The notes below the pieces were generated by a model. That model searched no databases, had not been told where the DNA came from, and saw only the letters and a list, made by a program, of their open reading frames with translations. DNA of 16,597 bases from Bacteroidales bacterium (GTDB lineage Bacteria; Bacteroidota; Bacteroidia; Bacteroidales; WCHB1-69). The first letter of the stretch is position 1; every line of letters begins with the position of its first letter. A program made the position numbers and the translations under genes. This document shows positions 8,335 through 15,128 of the stretch, piece by piece. Where the stretch lies: contig JAQUHH010000016.1 in assembly GCA_028683685.1 (NCBI GenBank), positions 1 through 16,597 of the forward strand. The letters are read 5' to 3'.

Positions 8335-8698
8335 GTAACGCGAATTTATAAGCCGGGTTCTGTATCCAACAAGTGGATGTTTGTCATTTATCTGGGGCAA
8401 ATGTCGCCATTTACCTCTATCGGCCTACCCTCCGAGCTTGGGCGAGTCACCCTCGAACCTCGGTTTATTTGGCTTTTCATCCCATGAGGTTTACCCGATA
8501 CAGTAGTTGCCTACTGCATCCGTGAGCTCTTACCTCCCGTTTTCACCCTTACCACAACGAATTGTGGCGGTAGTTTTCTGTGGCACTTTCTGTCATTTTG
8601 TCCTCCGTCAAAATGCCTTCCCGTTAGGAAGCATGGTACTCTGCGATGCCCGGACTTTCCTCTGTTCGTAAAAACAGCGACAAACCCATCCGCGTTAC
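8335..8698 (-). ncRNA. rnpB: RNase P RNA (M1 RNA), bacterial class A type
   Basis: This is the catalytic RNA of ribonuclease P, which cuts 5' leaders from pre-tRNA. Read on the minus strand, GAGGAAAGTCCGGGC (8662-8648) is the universally conserved CR-I/P4 5' strand. AGTGCCACAGAAA (8587-8575) and the GTAAGAGCTCAC region (near 8533-8522) are the next conserved blocks, and ACAGAACCCGGCTTA (8363-8349) is the CR-V/P4 3' strand. The ends were set by P1: GTAACGCG at the 5' end (8698-8691) pairs perfectly with CGCGTTAC at the 3' end (8342-8335). About 364 nt is a normal length. A TAnnTTTG promoter element ends six bases before the proposed 5' end, which fits independently. Confidence 0.95.
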
Positions 8699-8703
8699 AT
8701 TTG

Positions 8704-8737
8704 CAAAAATACGATTATTTTCATTAAATACGACGAA
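8704..8737 (-). promoter_or_regulatory. Promoter of rnpB
   Basis: On the minus strand TATTTTTG (8711-8704) is an exact TAnnTTTG -7 element, and the predicted start falls at about 8698, the 5' end of RNase P RNA deduced from P1 pairing. The -33 element is poor (TTTC, 8737-8734, spacer 22). The whole promoter fits between the RNA and the stop codon of the peptidase gene (8750-8752). Confidence 0.65.
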
Positions 8738-8749
8738 AAAAACTGAATT

Positions 8750-10168
8750 TTAATCCGTTATTAAAGTTTGATAAAGCAGATTTACCGCTTCTTTATAAGT
8801 TCTTGCATTCAGTGTTTGAGGAGTATCCGTAGGCAAATGAAGGTGCGTATAGCTATATTTTGTAACGACATACAAACCAGGGATTCCAATTTGATGAAAA
8901 GGAGTTAAATCGGAACCTCCACCAGCCCATGTTTGATTTGTCATTAGGCTAGCATTTTTCTCATCTATCTCTTTCATTTTATCCCACAAATTAGGATTTG
9001 AAAGCCCATTCCCAATTTGAATGCTATCACCAAAAGCAATGCAATCCATATTGTATATAGCTGCAATCTTTTCTTTAGGCAACGGTAGATTCTGAGCCAT
9101 GAAAGTGCTTCCTTCGATCCCTTTCTCTTCGGCACTAAAAAGGACAAATAAAATGGATCGAGCGGGTTTTATTTCCCTATTAGAAATCAATCGAGCCAAC
9201 TCCAAAACAGCTGAAGAACCAGAAGCATTATCGTTGGCACCCGGAAAAATAAGATTTTGTTGCATGCCCACATGGTCGAGATGTGCCGACACAACAACAA
9301 ACTCATTCTTCAGCACTGGATCCGAACCCTCCACATAGGCAAGCAAATTGCGAGTTTCAGCCGCAGGATTATAATGGGCTGAAACCTTGTATTCAATTTT
9401 CGATTTCGCAGAAAGACTAAAAGGCATTTTTAAATTTTCGGTCAAACGATCCAAACGTTCTAAGGGGTAGCGAGTTCCGAGCAAAAGCGAATCAACCCAC
9501 GGAATATCTATCTGAAACTGAGGCATATCATCTTGATGAACGCCCTCACCGTGCGAAGTGCTTCCAATGGGTTTCTGAGGTTTTGTAAGATTGGGACGAG
9601 ATACGAAAATCACGGCTACCGCTCCTTTTTCTTTGGCAACAGCCACTTGGCGACGTATCGAAAAATCGCCCCAGCCAGTATCAGGAGCTAAAAATGGAGG
9701 ATTTGATTTAAATAGAATAACTGCTTTTCCAGCAATGTCTACTCCGCGATAATCGTTGTAATCTTCTTTGTTCTGACCAAATCCACAAAAAGCCAAATCG
9801 ACCAAGCCACTTCCATGGCCTGTAAACCCTCGGCAAACAAAATCTTTTCCTAATTTCAAAGAATATTTAACTCCATCAGGATTGATAACTGAAACAGAAC
9901 ATTCACTGATTTCGTTGCTCTCAACCATAAATGATTGATTATAATTCAAAATTGAAGAGTGATTTATTTTTTTTAAACCCAACTGTTCAAAATAAGCAAC
10001 ACAATAATCCGCCGCCATTTCATATCCTTGGGTGCCAGCCATGCGTCCTTTCAAAACATCAGAAGTAAAAAAATCGACATGTTTCATCAAAGAATCGATT
10101 GAAACAACTTGAGCTTTTACACTAAACCCAATTCCTAAAAACAACAAAACAAGCTGGACTTTTCTCAT
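8750..10168 (-). CDS. Secreted M28-family metallopeptidase with PA domain
   Basis: This is a zinc aminopeptidase-like enzyme exported from the cytoplasm. The signal peptide is residues 1-19 (cleavage VKA|Q). A protease-associated (PA) domain appears inserted between the N-terminal segment and the catalytic part (about 105-255). The catalytic domain carries the full set of M28 di-zinc ligands: His296 in SAHLDH, bridging Asp313 in GANDNASG, Glu347 (catalytic base) and Glu348 in FSAEEKG, Asp375 in YNMDC, and His444 in HLPTDT. The 472-residue length is typical for Bacteroidota M28 proteins with a PA insert. The substrate is probably N-terminal residues of peptides, though M28 also includes glutaminyl cyclases and carboxypeptidases, so specificity is open. 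It follows trmH after 15 bp and is probably co-transcribed with it, although the two have no clear functional link. Confidence 0.92.
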   Translation of the reverse strand: MRKVQLVLLFLGIGFSVKAQVVSIDSLMKHVDFFTSDVLKGRMAGTQGYEMAADYCVAYFEQLGLKKINHSSILNYNQSFMVESNEISECSVSVINPDGVKYSLKLGKDFVCRGFTGHGSGLVDLAFCGFGQNKEDYNDYRGVDIAGKAVILFKSNPPFLAPDTGWGDFSIRRQVAVAKEKGAVAVIFVSRPNLTKPQKPIGSTSHGEGVHQDDMPQFQIDIPWVDSLLLGTRYPLERLDRLTENLKMPFSLSAKSKIEYKVSAHYNPAAETRNLLAYVEGSDPVLKNEFVVVSAHLDHVGMQQNLIFPGANDNASGSSAVLELARLISNREIKPARSILFVLFSAEEKGIEGSTFMAQNLPLPKEKIAAIYNMDCIAFGDSIQIGNGLSNPNLWDKMKEIDEKNASLMTNQTWAGGGSDLTPFHQIGIPGLYVVTKYSYTHLHLPTDTPQTLNARTYKEAVNLLYQTLITD

Positions 10169-10183
10169 ATAATTCTAAATAAT

Positions 10184-10849
10184 TTATGCATTAATTTCTG
10201 CATATCGTTTTTCAATTTTCTCCACCTCACGAATGCTTGCGCGAAGGAATTTAAGCATCAAAGTATGCTGTTCACTTTCGGGCAATTGCCATGAAATATC
10301 TGATTTTCGCAGACGGCTCATTGCCGACATCATAACCAAAGCACTGGAAACACTCACATTATAACTTTCCGTAAAGCCGTACATCGGGATTTTCACAAAT
10401 TCATCCGCCATTTCAATGGCTTCGGCAGTGAGGCCAAATTTTTCGGTACCAAACAAAAAAGCGACCGGCGTGGAGAGATCAACTTCATCCACCATGGTAT
10501 CTTTTTCGGCGGGCATGGTGGCCACCACTCGATATCCTTTTTGTTTTAAATCTTGAATGCATTCTTTTGTGGTGTTATGCGGATGAATATCGAGCCATTT
10601 TGAAGCCCCCATTGAGATTTCTCTATTCACCTGAAATTCAAATTGGTTTTGAATAACATGAATGTTTTGCACTCCAAAGCACTCTGCAGAGCGAATCACT
10701 GCATTGGTATTATGAGCTTGATAAAGATCTTCCACAGCAACACATAAATGATGAGTCCTGTCTTTGGCCACTTCCTGAATTTTACAATAACGTTCTTCTG
10801 TGACAAACTCTTTCAGATAATCAATTAAACCTTCCTTATTCATAATCAA
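10184..10849 (-). CDS. trmH: tRNA (guanosine-2'-O-)-methyltransferase, SpoU/TrmH family
   Basis: This SPOUT-fold enzyme uses S-adenosylmethionine to 2'-O-methylate RNA; by similarity to TrmH the target would be G18 of tRNA. All three SpoU motifs are present: motif 1 NTNAVIRSAECFG (47-59; Asn47 and catalytic Arg53), motif 2 AFLFGTEKFGLT (130-141; Gly134 and Glu136), and motif 3 IPMYGFTESYNVSVSSAL (154-171; Asn164, Ser166), which form the knotted SAM site. The 221 residues, with a helical C-terminal extension (about 190-221) after motif 3, match TrmH (about 229 in E. coli) better than the longer RlmB or the shorter TrmL. Met1 and Met3 are both plausible starts. It is the first gene of the pair with the M28 peptidase. 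The exact RNA target cannot be read from the sequence. Confidence 0.87.
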   Translation of the reverse strand: MIMNKEGLIDYLKEFVTEERYCKIQEVAKDRTHHLCVAVEDLYQAHNTNAVIRSAECFGVQNIHVIQNQFEFQVNREISMGASKWLDIHPHNTTKECIQDLKQKGYRVVATMPAEKDTMVDEVDLSTPVAFLFGTEKFGLTAEAIEMADEFVKIPMYGFTESYNVSVSSALVMMSAMSRLRKSDISWQLPESEQHTLMLKFLRASIREVEKIEKRYAEINA

Positions 10850-10865
10850 ATACTTTAATTGGCTT

Positions 10866-10900
10866 CAAAAGTAAGAAATTTTAGACGAATGGCTCCCAAA
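10866..10900 (-). promoter_or_regulatory. Candidate promoter of trmH
   Basis: On the minus strand TACTTTTG (10873-10866) is an exact TAnnTTTG element; the nearest TTTG (10900-10897) is 23 bases upstream, at the long end of the usual spacing. The predicted start is near 10860, giving a leader of only about 10-17 bases. Confidence 0.5.
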
Positions 10901-10906
10901 AGAAAT

Positions 10907-10938
10907 AAAAAAAAGCTGTCTGAACAGACAGCTTTTTT
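10907..10938 (-). terminator. Intrinsic terminator of the HU gene
   Basis: GCTGTCT (10915-10921) and AGACAGC (10926-10932) form a 7-bp stem around GAAC, flanked by eight A on the left and six T on the right. On the minus strand this gives a stable hairpin with a U8 tract, 25 bp after the HU stop codon. It would also work on the plus strand. The stem sequence is the same as in the 1004-1035 terminator, with arms in the opposite order. Confidence 0.88.
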
Positions 10939-10956
10939 ATTCTTTTAAATCGAAGC

Positions 10957-11229
10957 TTATTTCACTTGACCTGAAAGTTCATTACCAGCTTTAAATTTTA
11001 CTACATTTTTTGCAGGAATAATCATTTCTTGTTTAGTCCTTGGATTACGACCTTTACGCTCAGCACGTGTGTTAACAGTAAATGTACCGAAACCAACTAA
11101 GGCAATACGTTCACCACTAGCAAGAGTTTCTCCAACTGTTTCCATAAAAGCACTTAATGCAGATTTTGTTTGAACTTTAGTCAAACCAGCTTTTTCAGCC
11201 ATGGCGTCAATTAATTCAGCTTTGTTCAT
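10957..11229 (-). CDS. hup: HU-family DNA-binding protein
   Basis: This is a small nucleoid protein that binds and bends DNA as a dimer. The 90-residue length and order are canonical: helical dimerisation part (1-40), GFGTF at 46-50, then the beta arm with RNPRT at 61-65, whose Pro63 is the residue that intercalates into DNA, and IIPAKN at 70-75, where VVKFKAG begins the final strand. Lys and Arg are spread along the arm as expected. HU rather than IHF is favoured because no IHF-specific partner is visible and the sequence fits the HU-alpha/beta pattern; homo- or heterodimer status is unknown. It has its own promoter and terminator, so it is monocistronic and probably highly expressed. Confidence 0.95.
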   Translation of the reverse strand: MNKAELIDAMAEKAGLTKVQTKSALSAFMETVGETLASGERIALVGFGTFTVNTRAERKGRNPRTKQEMIIPAKNVVKFKAGNELSGQVK

Positions 11230-11273
11230 TTTGATTTGTTTTTAATAAATATATATATTTGAATTGAACATGG

Positions 11274-11304
11274 CAAATATAGCACAATTAGAATAAAAGT
11301 CAAG
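11274..11304 (-). promoter_or_regulatory. Promoter of the HU gene
   Basis: On the minus strand TATATTTG (11281-11274) is an exact TAnnTTTG element. CTTG (11304-11301) lies 19 bases upstream, within CTTGACT, so the site also offers a TTGAC-like -35. The predicted start is near 11268, giving a 5' leader of about 38 bases. Confidence 0.72.
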
Positions 11305-11387
11305 CATCTTTTTCTTAATTTATTACAATTGTTGACAAAAAGAGACAAAATGTTAATAACTTTCCAGATTCAAAGCCAAATAAGACC

Positions 11388-12359
11388 TCAGACGACACAA
11401 TGCGGGTTACAGACATGTCCAAAATTTGTAATATCTCTGAACCCCCTCAAGAAGGCATCAATAGACATCCTTTTCTTGCCTAACATCTGCAAATCATCGA
11501 CATAAATCCACGAGTCTAAACATCTGATTTTAAGCACATTAACCGAGTCGCTCCAGACAGTTCCAAGAGGTATTTCATCTTCAGTTTTCTGTGTTTTAAC
11601 TCTAAATATTTTCAAATAAATGCTCTTTTGTGAATTATTTACTAATTCGCAAAAAGCAGCTGGATATGGAGATAGTCCTCGAACAAAATTTTCCAATTCA
11701 ACTCCATTTTTTGAAAAATCAATGCGACAGAGTTCTTTAAAGATTTTCGGAGCGGGTTTCAAAACACCGTCTTCTGGTATAATTTGAGATTTTCGTGGAA
11801 CATTGCCTTTTTGAATAGAAAGCAATGTTGTGTGTACTAATTCAGCTCCCACAGTCATTAATTTATCATGTAAAGAACCCGCATCATCTTTAGGGTCAAT
11901 CGGCACTTCAACGGCATCGATAATATCGCCCGTATCAATTTCTTCATTAATAAAGAATGTTGTAACGCCCGTTTTCGTTTCACCACTTATAATTGCATGA
12001 TTAATGGGAGCGGCACCCCGAAATTGGGGCAACAAAGAAGCATGCAGATTAAAAGTACCTTTTGCGGGCATATTCCAAACCTGTTTGGGCAACATTCGAA
12101 AAGCGACAACCACAAAAACATCTGCATCAAAAGCAGCTAATTCTTCTAAAAAATCAGGATTTTTAAGTTTCATCGGTTGCAAAACCGGAATATTATTTTC
12201 TAAAGCTACGTTTTTCACCGCTGAAGAAGTTATTTTTTGTCCCCGTCCTGAAGGTTTATCGGGAACTGTAACCACCGCAACAACATCGTGATTGTTGGCT
12301 ATAATATAACGTAGAACACCTGACGCAAAATCAGGTGTTCCCATAAATACAATTCGCAT
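11388..12359 (-). CDS. fmt: Methionyl-tRNA formyltransferase
   Basis: This enzyme transfers a formyl group from 10-formyltetrahydrofolate to methionyl-initiator-tRNA, allowing bacterial translation initiation in the cytoplasm. The N-terminal catalytic Rossmann domain (1-190) begins MRIVFMGTPDFA. It contains FNLHASLLPQFRGAAPIN (103-120) with catalytic Asn104 and His106 and the folate-binding SLLPxxRG signature, and Asp142 in EEIDTGD. The C-terminal OB-like domain (about 205-310) holds FVRGLSPYPAAF and ends KKRMSIDAFLRGF before a 15-residue tail. 323 residues is a normal length. It starts 11 bp after ribH and is the last gene of the TPR-ribH-fmt operon. I see no clear terminator after it; the next element downstream is the HU promoter. 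Confidence 0.96.
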   Translation of the reverse strand: MRIVFMGTPDFASGVLRYIIANNHDVVAVVTVPDKPSGRGQKITSSAVKNVALENNIPVLQPMKLKNPDFLEELAAFDADVFVVVAFRMLPKQVWNMPAKGTFNLHASLLPQFRGAAPINHAIISGETKTGVTTFFINEEIDTGDIIDAVEVPIDPKDDAGSLHDKLMTVGAELVHTTLLSIQKGNVPRKSQIIPEDGVLKPAPKIFKELCRIDFSKNGVELENFVRGLSPYPAAFCELVNNSQKSIYLKIFRVKTQKTEDEIPLGTVWSDSVNVLKIRCLDSWIYVDDLQMLGKKRMSIDAFLRGFRDITNFGHVCNPHCVV

Positions 12360-12370
12360 TTTTATATTTT

Positions 12371-12862
12371 TTATAACGATCTTTCTAAAGCAATCATTTT
12401 AAGGCAAGCAACGGCGGCTTCAACTCCTTTATTGCCGTGTTTTCCACCGGCACGATCGAGGGCTTGTTGCATGTCATTTGTAGTCAGCACTCCAAAAATA
12501 ACAGGAGAACTATAATTTATGGACACATTCATAATCGCATTTGCAGTAGCATCGCAAATAAAATCGAAATGTCGTGTTTCGCCCTGAATAACACAACCCA
12601 GACAGATAATGGCTTCAATTTCATCATGCGTCCGATAAATCATCTCTGCCACTACTGGCAATTCATAGCTTCCTGGAGCATACTTAATCATGATGTTTTC
12701 CGTCTTAACACCTTGTTTTAAAAGAGTTTCTAAGGCACCATCACGCAAAGCAAAAGTGACCTCTGTATTCCATTCAGAAACTACAATTGCAATTTTACAA
12801 TTATTAATAGTGGGCACGTGATCTGGATCATATTCCGAAAGGTTTATTTTCTTTTGAGCCAT
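12371..12862 (-). CDS. ribH: 6,7-dimethyl-8-ribityllumazine synthase
   Basis: This enzyme performs the penultimate step of riboflavin synthesis, condensing 5-amino-6-ribitylaminouracil with 3,4-dihydroxy-2-butanone 4-phosphate; it usually forms hollow pentameric or icosahedral shells. The motifs are complete: VVSEWN at 27-32 (Trp31 stacks on the substrate, in place of Phe in many species), APGSYELP at 62-69, GCVIQGETRHFD at 89-100 with catalytic His98, and ALDRAGGKHGNKG at 134-146 with phosphate-binding Arg137. The 163 residues include a usual N-terminal extension of about 20 residues. It starts two bases after the membrane TPR gene ends and is followed by fmt after 11 bp, so it is translationally coupled in an operon. 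No other riboflavin genes are in the window, and no FMN riboswitch is seen upstream of the operon. Confidence 0.96.
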   Translation of the reverse strand: MAQKKINLSEYDPDHVPTINNCKIAIVVSEWNTEVTFALRDGALETLLKQGVKTENIMIKYAPGSYELPVVAEMIYRTHDEIEAIICLGCVIQGETRHFDFICDATANAIMNVSINYSSPVIFGVLTTNDMQQALDRAGGKHGNKGVEAAVACLKMIALERSL

Positions 12863-12864
12863 AG

Positions 12865-13554
12865 TTATTTAATTAAATTGGCTTCAGCACGAGCAATATA
12901 TTTATCAATTTCCTGAGCTTCGAAACTTTTGTAATAATCTTTTTTAATCGTTTTATAAAGAGCCAAAGCTTTGTCCCATTCTCCTTTTAATTCATGAACC
13001 AAACCTGATTTCATCAAAAAAAGCGGGGTTGTAAATGCATTTTTTTTATTTTCAGAAGCTTTTTTATATTGTTTCAAAGCATTATCCATATCTCCTTTTT
13101 CAAGGTAGGCATCTCCTATAGCACCAATTGCCATACTGGAAACAATCTCGTCTTTGCTTTTAAATTTTTCTAAATGACTAATGGCATTGTCAAACTCGCC
13201 CATTTTTAAGTAGCTAATTCCAACATAATAGTTGGCCAGTTTTCCCGCTTTTGTTGAACCATAATCATCTGCTATTGCTAAAAACCCAAGAGCGTTTCCA
13301 TCACCATTCAAAGCCAACGATAAAGAATCTATTTCAAAATAACGTTGTGCCATAAATATTTGTGATTGGGCTTCGCGTTCGCGAGGTTCTTTTACGTATT
13401 TCATGTATCCGAAAATGCCCAATACAATAATAATGATTCCACCAATGATTCCGATTACAATTTTATAGTTCTCTTCTAGAAAACGTTCTGAACGTGAAAG
13501 AGCATTCTCTACTGCAATCATTTGTTCTTCAATTTTACCTACTTGTTTTGCCAT
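12865..13554 (-). CDS. Membrane-anchored TPR protein, YfgM-like
   Basis: The protein has a short cytoplasmic N-terminus (1-30) that is helical, a single transmembrane segment at about 31-51 (IVIGIIGGIIIIVLGIFGYM), then a long soluble region with at least three TPR hairpins (about 103-136, 140-173 and 177-205; for example MGEFDNAISHLEKF and KGDMDNALKQYKKA). This layout of N-anchor plus periplasmic TPRs matches the YfgM family, which in E. coli is linked to the SecYEG translocon and periplasmic chaperones. Whether that role holds in Bacteroidota is not known to me. The charge pattern (positive and negative residues before the segment, Lys after it) does not settle topology. It is the first gene of the operon with ribH and fmt and has its own promoter. 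The spacing of two bases to ribH is very tight. Confidence 0.82.
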   Translation of the reverse strand: MAKQVGKIEEQMIAVENALSRSERFLEENYKIVIGIIGGIIIIVLGIFGYMKYVKEPREREAQSQIFMAQRYFEIDSLSLALNGDGNALGFLAIADDYGSTKAGKLANYYVGISYLKMGEFDNAISHLEKFKSKDEIVSSMAIGAIGDAYLEKGDMDNALKQYKKASENKKNAFTTPLFLMKSGLVHELKGEWDKALALYKTIKKDYYKSFEAQEIDKYIARAEANLIK

Positions 13555-13577
13555 TTTAAATTATATTTTTAAGTTTG

Positions 13578-13606
13578 CAAAGTTAATTATTTTTATCAAT
13601 TACAAA
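13578..13606 (-). promoter_or_regulatory. Promoter of the TPR-ribH-fmt operon
   Basis: On the minus strand TAACTTTG (13585-13578) is an exact TAnnTTTG element; TTTG (13606-13603) lies 17 bases upstream, and CTTG (13610-13607) 21 bases upstream is an alternative. The predicted start near 13572 gives a leader of about 18 bases. Confidence 0.65.
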
Positions 13607-13679
13607 CAAGATATTGATTATTTTTATCAAAACTTGCTAAAAAGGGTTCTTTTCATCCAAATATTATGGTTTAATCCAT

Positions 13680-14540
13680 TTATATTTGTTTTTGAAACGC
13701 ATATTTCATAGAAAGAATTTTATAAACCAATTTAGCAGCCAGCAGATCTGAGGATTTCTCGGCAGGATTTGGACATAACTCAACGACATCAAATCCCACT
13801 AATCTCTTTGCTTTGGTTAAACGTTCTATTAATGTCAACAACTGCCACCACGACAATCCACCGGGCTCTGGCGTTCCGGTAGAAGGCAAAATAGAAGGAT
13901 CCAAACCATCCAAGTCAATGGTTAAATAGACGTTTGAGCTGAGTTTTTCGATAACTTTATCGATCCAATCATTGTTTTGCCAAAGTTGATGTGCATAAAA
14001 AATGGAATTTGGGTCAATAAACTCCATTTCCTCCTTGCAAACGCTGCGAATTCCGACCTGAACAACGCGACACCACTCTTGAGCCCGTCGCATTACGCAA
14101 GCATGATTAAATTTTGAACCATGATACTCTTCTCGTAAATCAGCATGAGCATCTATTTGCAAAACCGTTAAATCTGCAAATTTTTCAGCATGTGCTTTAA
14201 TGCTACCACAGCTTACCGAGTGTTCGCCCCCCAAAATTCCGACCCACTTTTCATCGCTCAATCTTTGAGCAACTCTTTGATAAACAGCTTCGAACATTGC
14301 TTCTGGAGAAGATTTCTCCAAAACTGCAGAATCGGTATGAATTCCTTTTAAATAAACTTCAGATTGTGTTTCAATATCCCACATTTCAATACTGTCCGAA
14401 GCCTCAATAATGGCCTGTGGCCCTTTGTCGGCTCCTTTTATCCATGTACTTGTGCCATCATAAGGAACAGGAATTAAAACAATTTCAGAATTTTCATATC
14501 TAGAGTTTTCAATTGGAAAATCACCATAAAATGCCTTCAT
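13680..14540 (-). CDS. speB: Agmatinase (ureohydrolase family)
   Basis: This is a manganese enzyme of the arginase/agmatinase family, predicted to hydrolyse agmatine to putrescine and urea in polyamine synthesis. All metal-ligand motifs are intact: GGEHS at 104-108 (His107), DAHAD at 130-134 (Asp130, His132, Asp134) and DLDGLDP at 209-215 (Asp209, Asp211), followed by STGTPEPGGLSWW. The 286-residue length is typical of agmatinases. The substrate is inferred: the family also includes arginase, formimidoylglutamase and guanidinobutyrase, and the loop motifs I can see fit agmatinase best without proving it. It is probably a single-gene unit: a promoter lies directly upstream and the downstream gene has its own promoter. 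No obvious terminator follows it. It is transcribed divergently from the DUF3127 gene, with 202 bp between start codons. Confidence 0.88.
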   Translation of the reverse strand: MKAFYGDFPIENSRYENSEIVLIPVPYDGTSTWIKGADKGPQAIIEASDSIEMWDIETQSEVYLKGIHTDSAVLEKSSPEAMFEAVYQRVAQRLSDEKWVGILGGEHSVSCGSIKAHAEKFADLTVLQIDAHADLREEYHGSKFNHACVMRRAQEWCRVVQVGIRSVCKEEMEFIDPNSIFYAHQLWQNNDWIDKVIEKLSSNVYLTIDLDGLDPSILPSTGTPEPGGLSWWQLLTLIERLTKAKRLVGFDVVELCPNPAEKSSDLLAAKLVYKILSMKYAFQKQI

Positions 14541-14564
14541 AAACCTTGAATTTTAATTGTACTG

Positions 14565-14596
14565 CAAATGTAAAACAAAATCTATTTCGGAACAAA
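14565..14596 (-). promoter_or_regulatory. Promoter of speB
   Basis: On the minus strand TTTG (14596-14593), a 20-base spacer and TACATTTG (14572-14565) match the Bacteroidota promoter exactly. Transcription should start near 14559, giving a leader of about 19 bases. Confidence 0.75.
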
Positions 14597-14711
14597 GCCT
14601 ATCTTTATTGTTTTAAAAAATCAATCCATTGAAATCAACAGTGATACGATGGTGTTAACAATTAAAAATACATAAAATTAAAAATAAGAGAATTATTTTG
14701 ATTGAAATGTA

Positions 14712-14719
14712 TATTTTTG
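14712..14719 (+). promoter_or_regulatory. -7 element of the DUF3127 gene promoter
   Basis: TATTTTTG is an exact TAnnTTTG element. It predicts a start near 14725, about 18 bases before the ATG at 14743. No good -33 TTTG is found at 17-23 bases; one at 14697-14700 is too close. The element lies inside the frame that would be opened by the upstream TTG (14698), which argues for the ATG start. Confidence 0.5.
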
Positions 14720-14742
14720 CAATAAATAAAAATCTAAAAAAC

Positions 14743-15117
14743 ATGGCAATAGAAATTAGCGGAAAATTATCACAGTTATTACCTTTGCAAACAGGTACTG
14801 GAAAAAATGGAGAATGGAAAAAACAAGAATTTGTTATTGAAACCGATGACCAATTTCCAAAGAAAATTTGCATGAATTTATGGGGCGACAAAATTGACGA
14901 ACTAAAAAATGTAACGATTGGGCAAACCATAAATGCTTCTGTAAACATCGAATCCCGTGAATACAACGGACGTTGGTATACGGATATTAAAGTTTGGAAA
15001 CTCGATATTGCTTCGGCCGGCGTAGGCCCTCAAGGCGGTGCTCCAGCAATTACAAGCGATCCTGAGTTTATCAACAATTTGGTGACGGAAAACGAAGGCG
15101 ATGATCTTCCATTTTAA
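14743..15117 (+). CDS. DUF3127-family protein with SSB-like C-terminal tip
   Basis: This is a small soluble protein (124 residues) of a family widespread in Bacteroidota and without assigned function. I chose ATG 14743 (MAIEISGK); an in-frame TTG at 14698 would add 15 residues but overlaps the promoter. Residues 1-90 look like a single OB-type beta barrel: alternating strands including KKQEFVIET, KKICMNLWGD, TINASVNIESREY and RWYTDIKVWKLD, with aromatic residues (Trp25, Trp47, Tyr74, Trp78, Tyr79, Trp85) that could stack on nucleic acid. A Gly/Pro/Ala linker (about 91-103) leads to an acidic end, ENEGDDLPF (116-124), closely resembling the conserved tail of single-strand DNA-binding protein (DDDIPF in E. 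coli). This suggests a role near DNA repair or replication; that is inference. It is a one-gene unit, followed by a long inverted repeat. Confidence 0.85.
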   Translation: MAIEISGKLSQLLPLQTGTGKNGEWKKQEFVIETDDQFPKKICMNLWGDKIDELKNVTIGQTINASVNIESREYNGRWYTDIKVWKLDIASAGVGPQGGAPAITSDPEFINNLVTENEGDDLPF

Positions 15118-15128
15118 ATTACATTAAC

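Noticed and set aside
11230..11387. Terminator for fmt
   Set aside because: I looked between the fmt stop codon and the HU promoter and found no stem with a U-tract; the GACAAAAAGAGACAAAA stretch does not fold.
12004..12291. Plus-strand open frame of 95 codons within fmt
   Set aside because: It is antisense to the conserved catalytic part of fmt, has odd composition and no family resemblance.
14698..14742. TTG start that would extend the DUF3127 protein by 15 residues
   Set aside because: The extension covers an exact promoter -7 element, and MAIEISGK matches how I recall the family beginning.
14655..14966. Minus-strand open frame of 103 codons overlapping the DUF3127 gene
   Set aside because: It is antisense to a recognised protein family; the hydrophobic, Phe-rich translation is a by-product of AT-rich codons read backwards.
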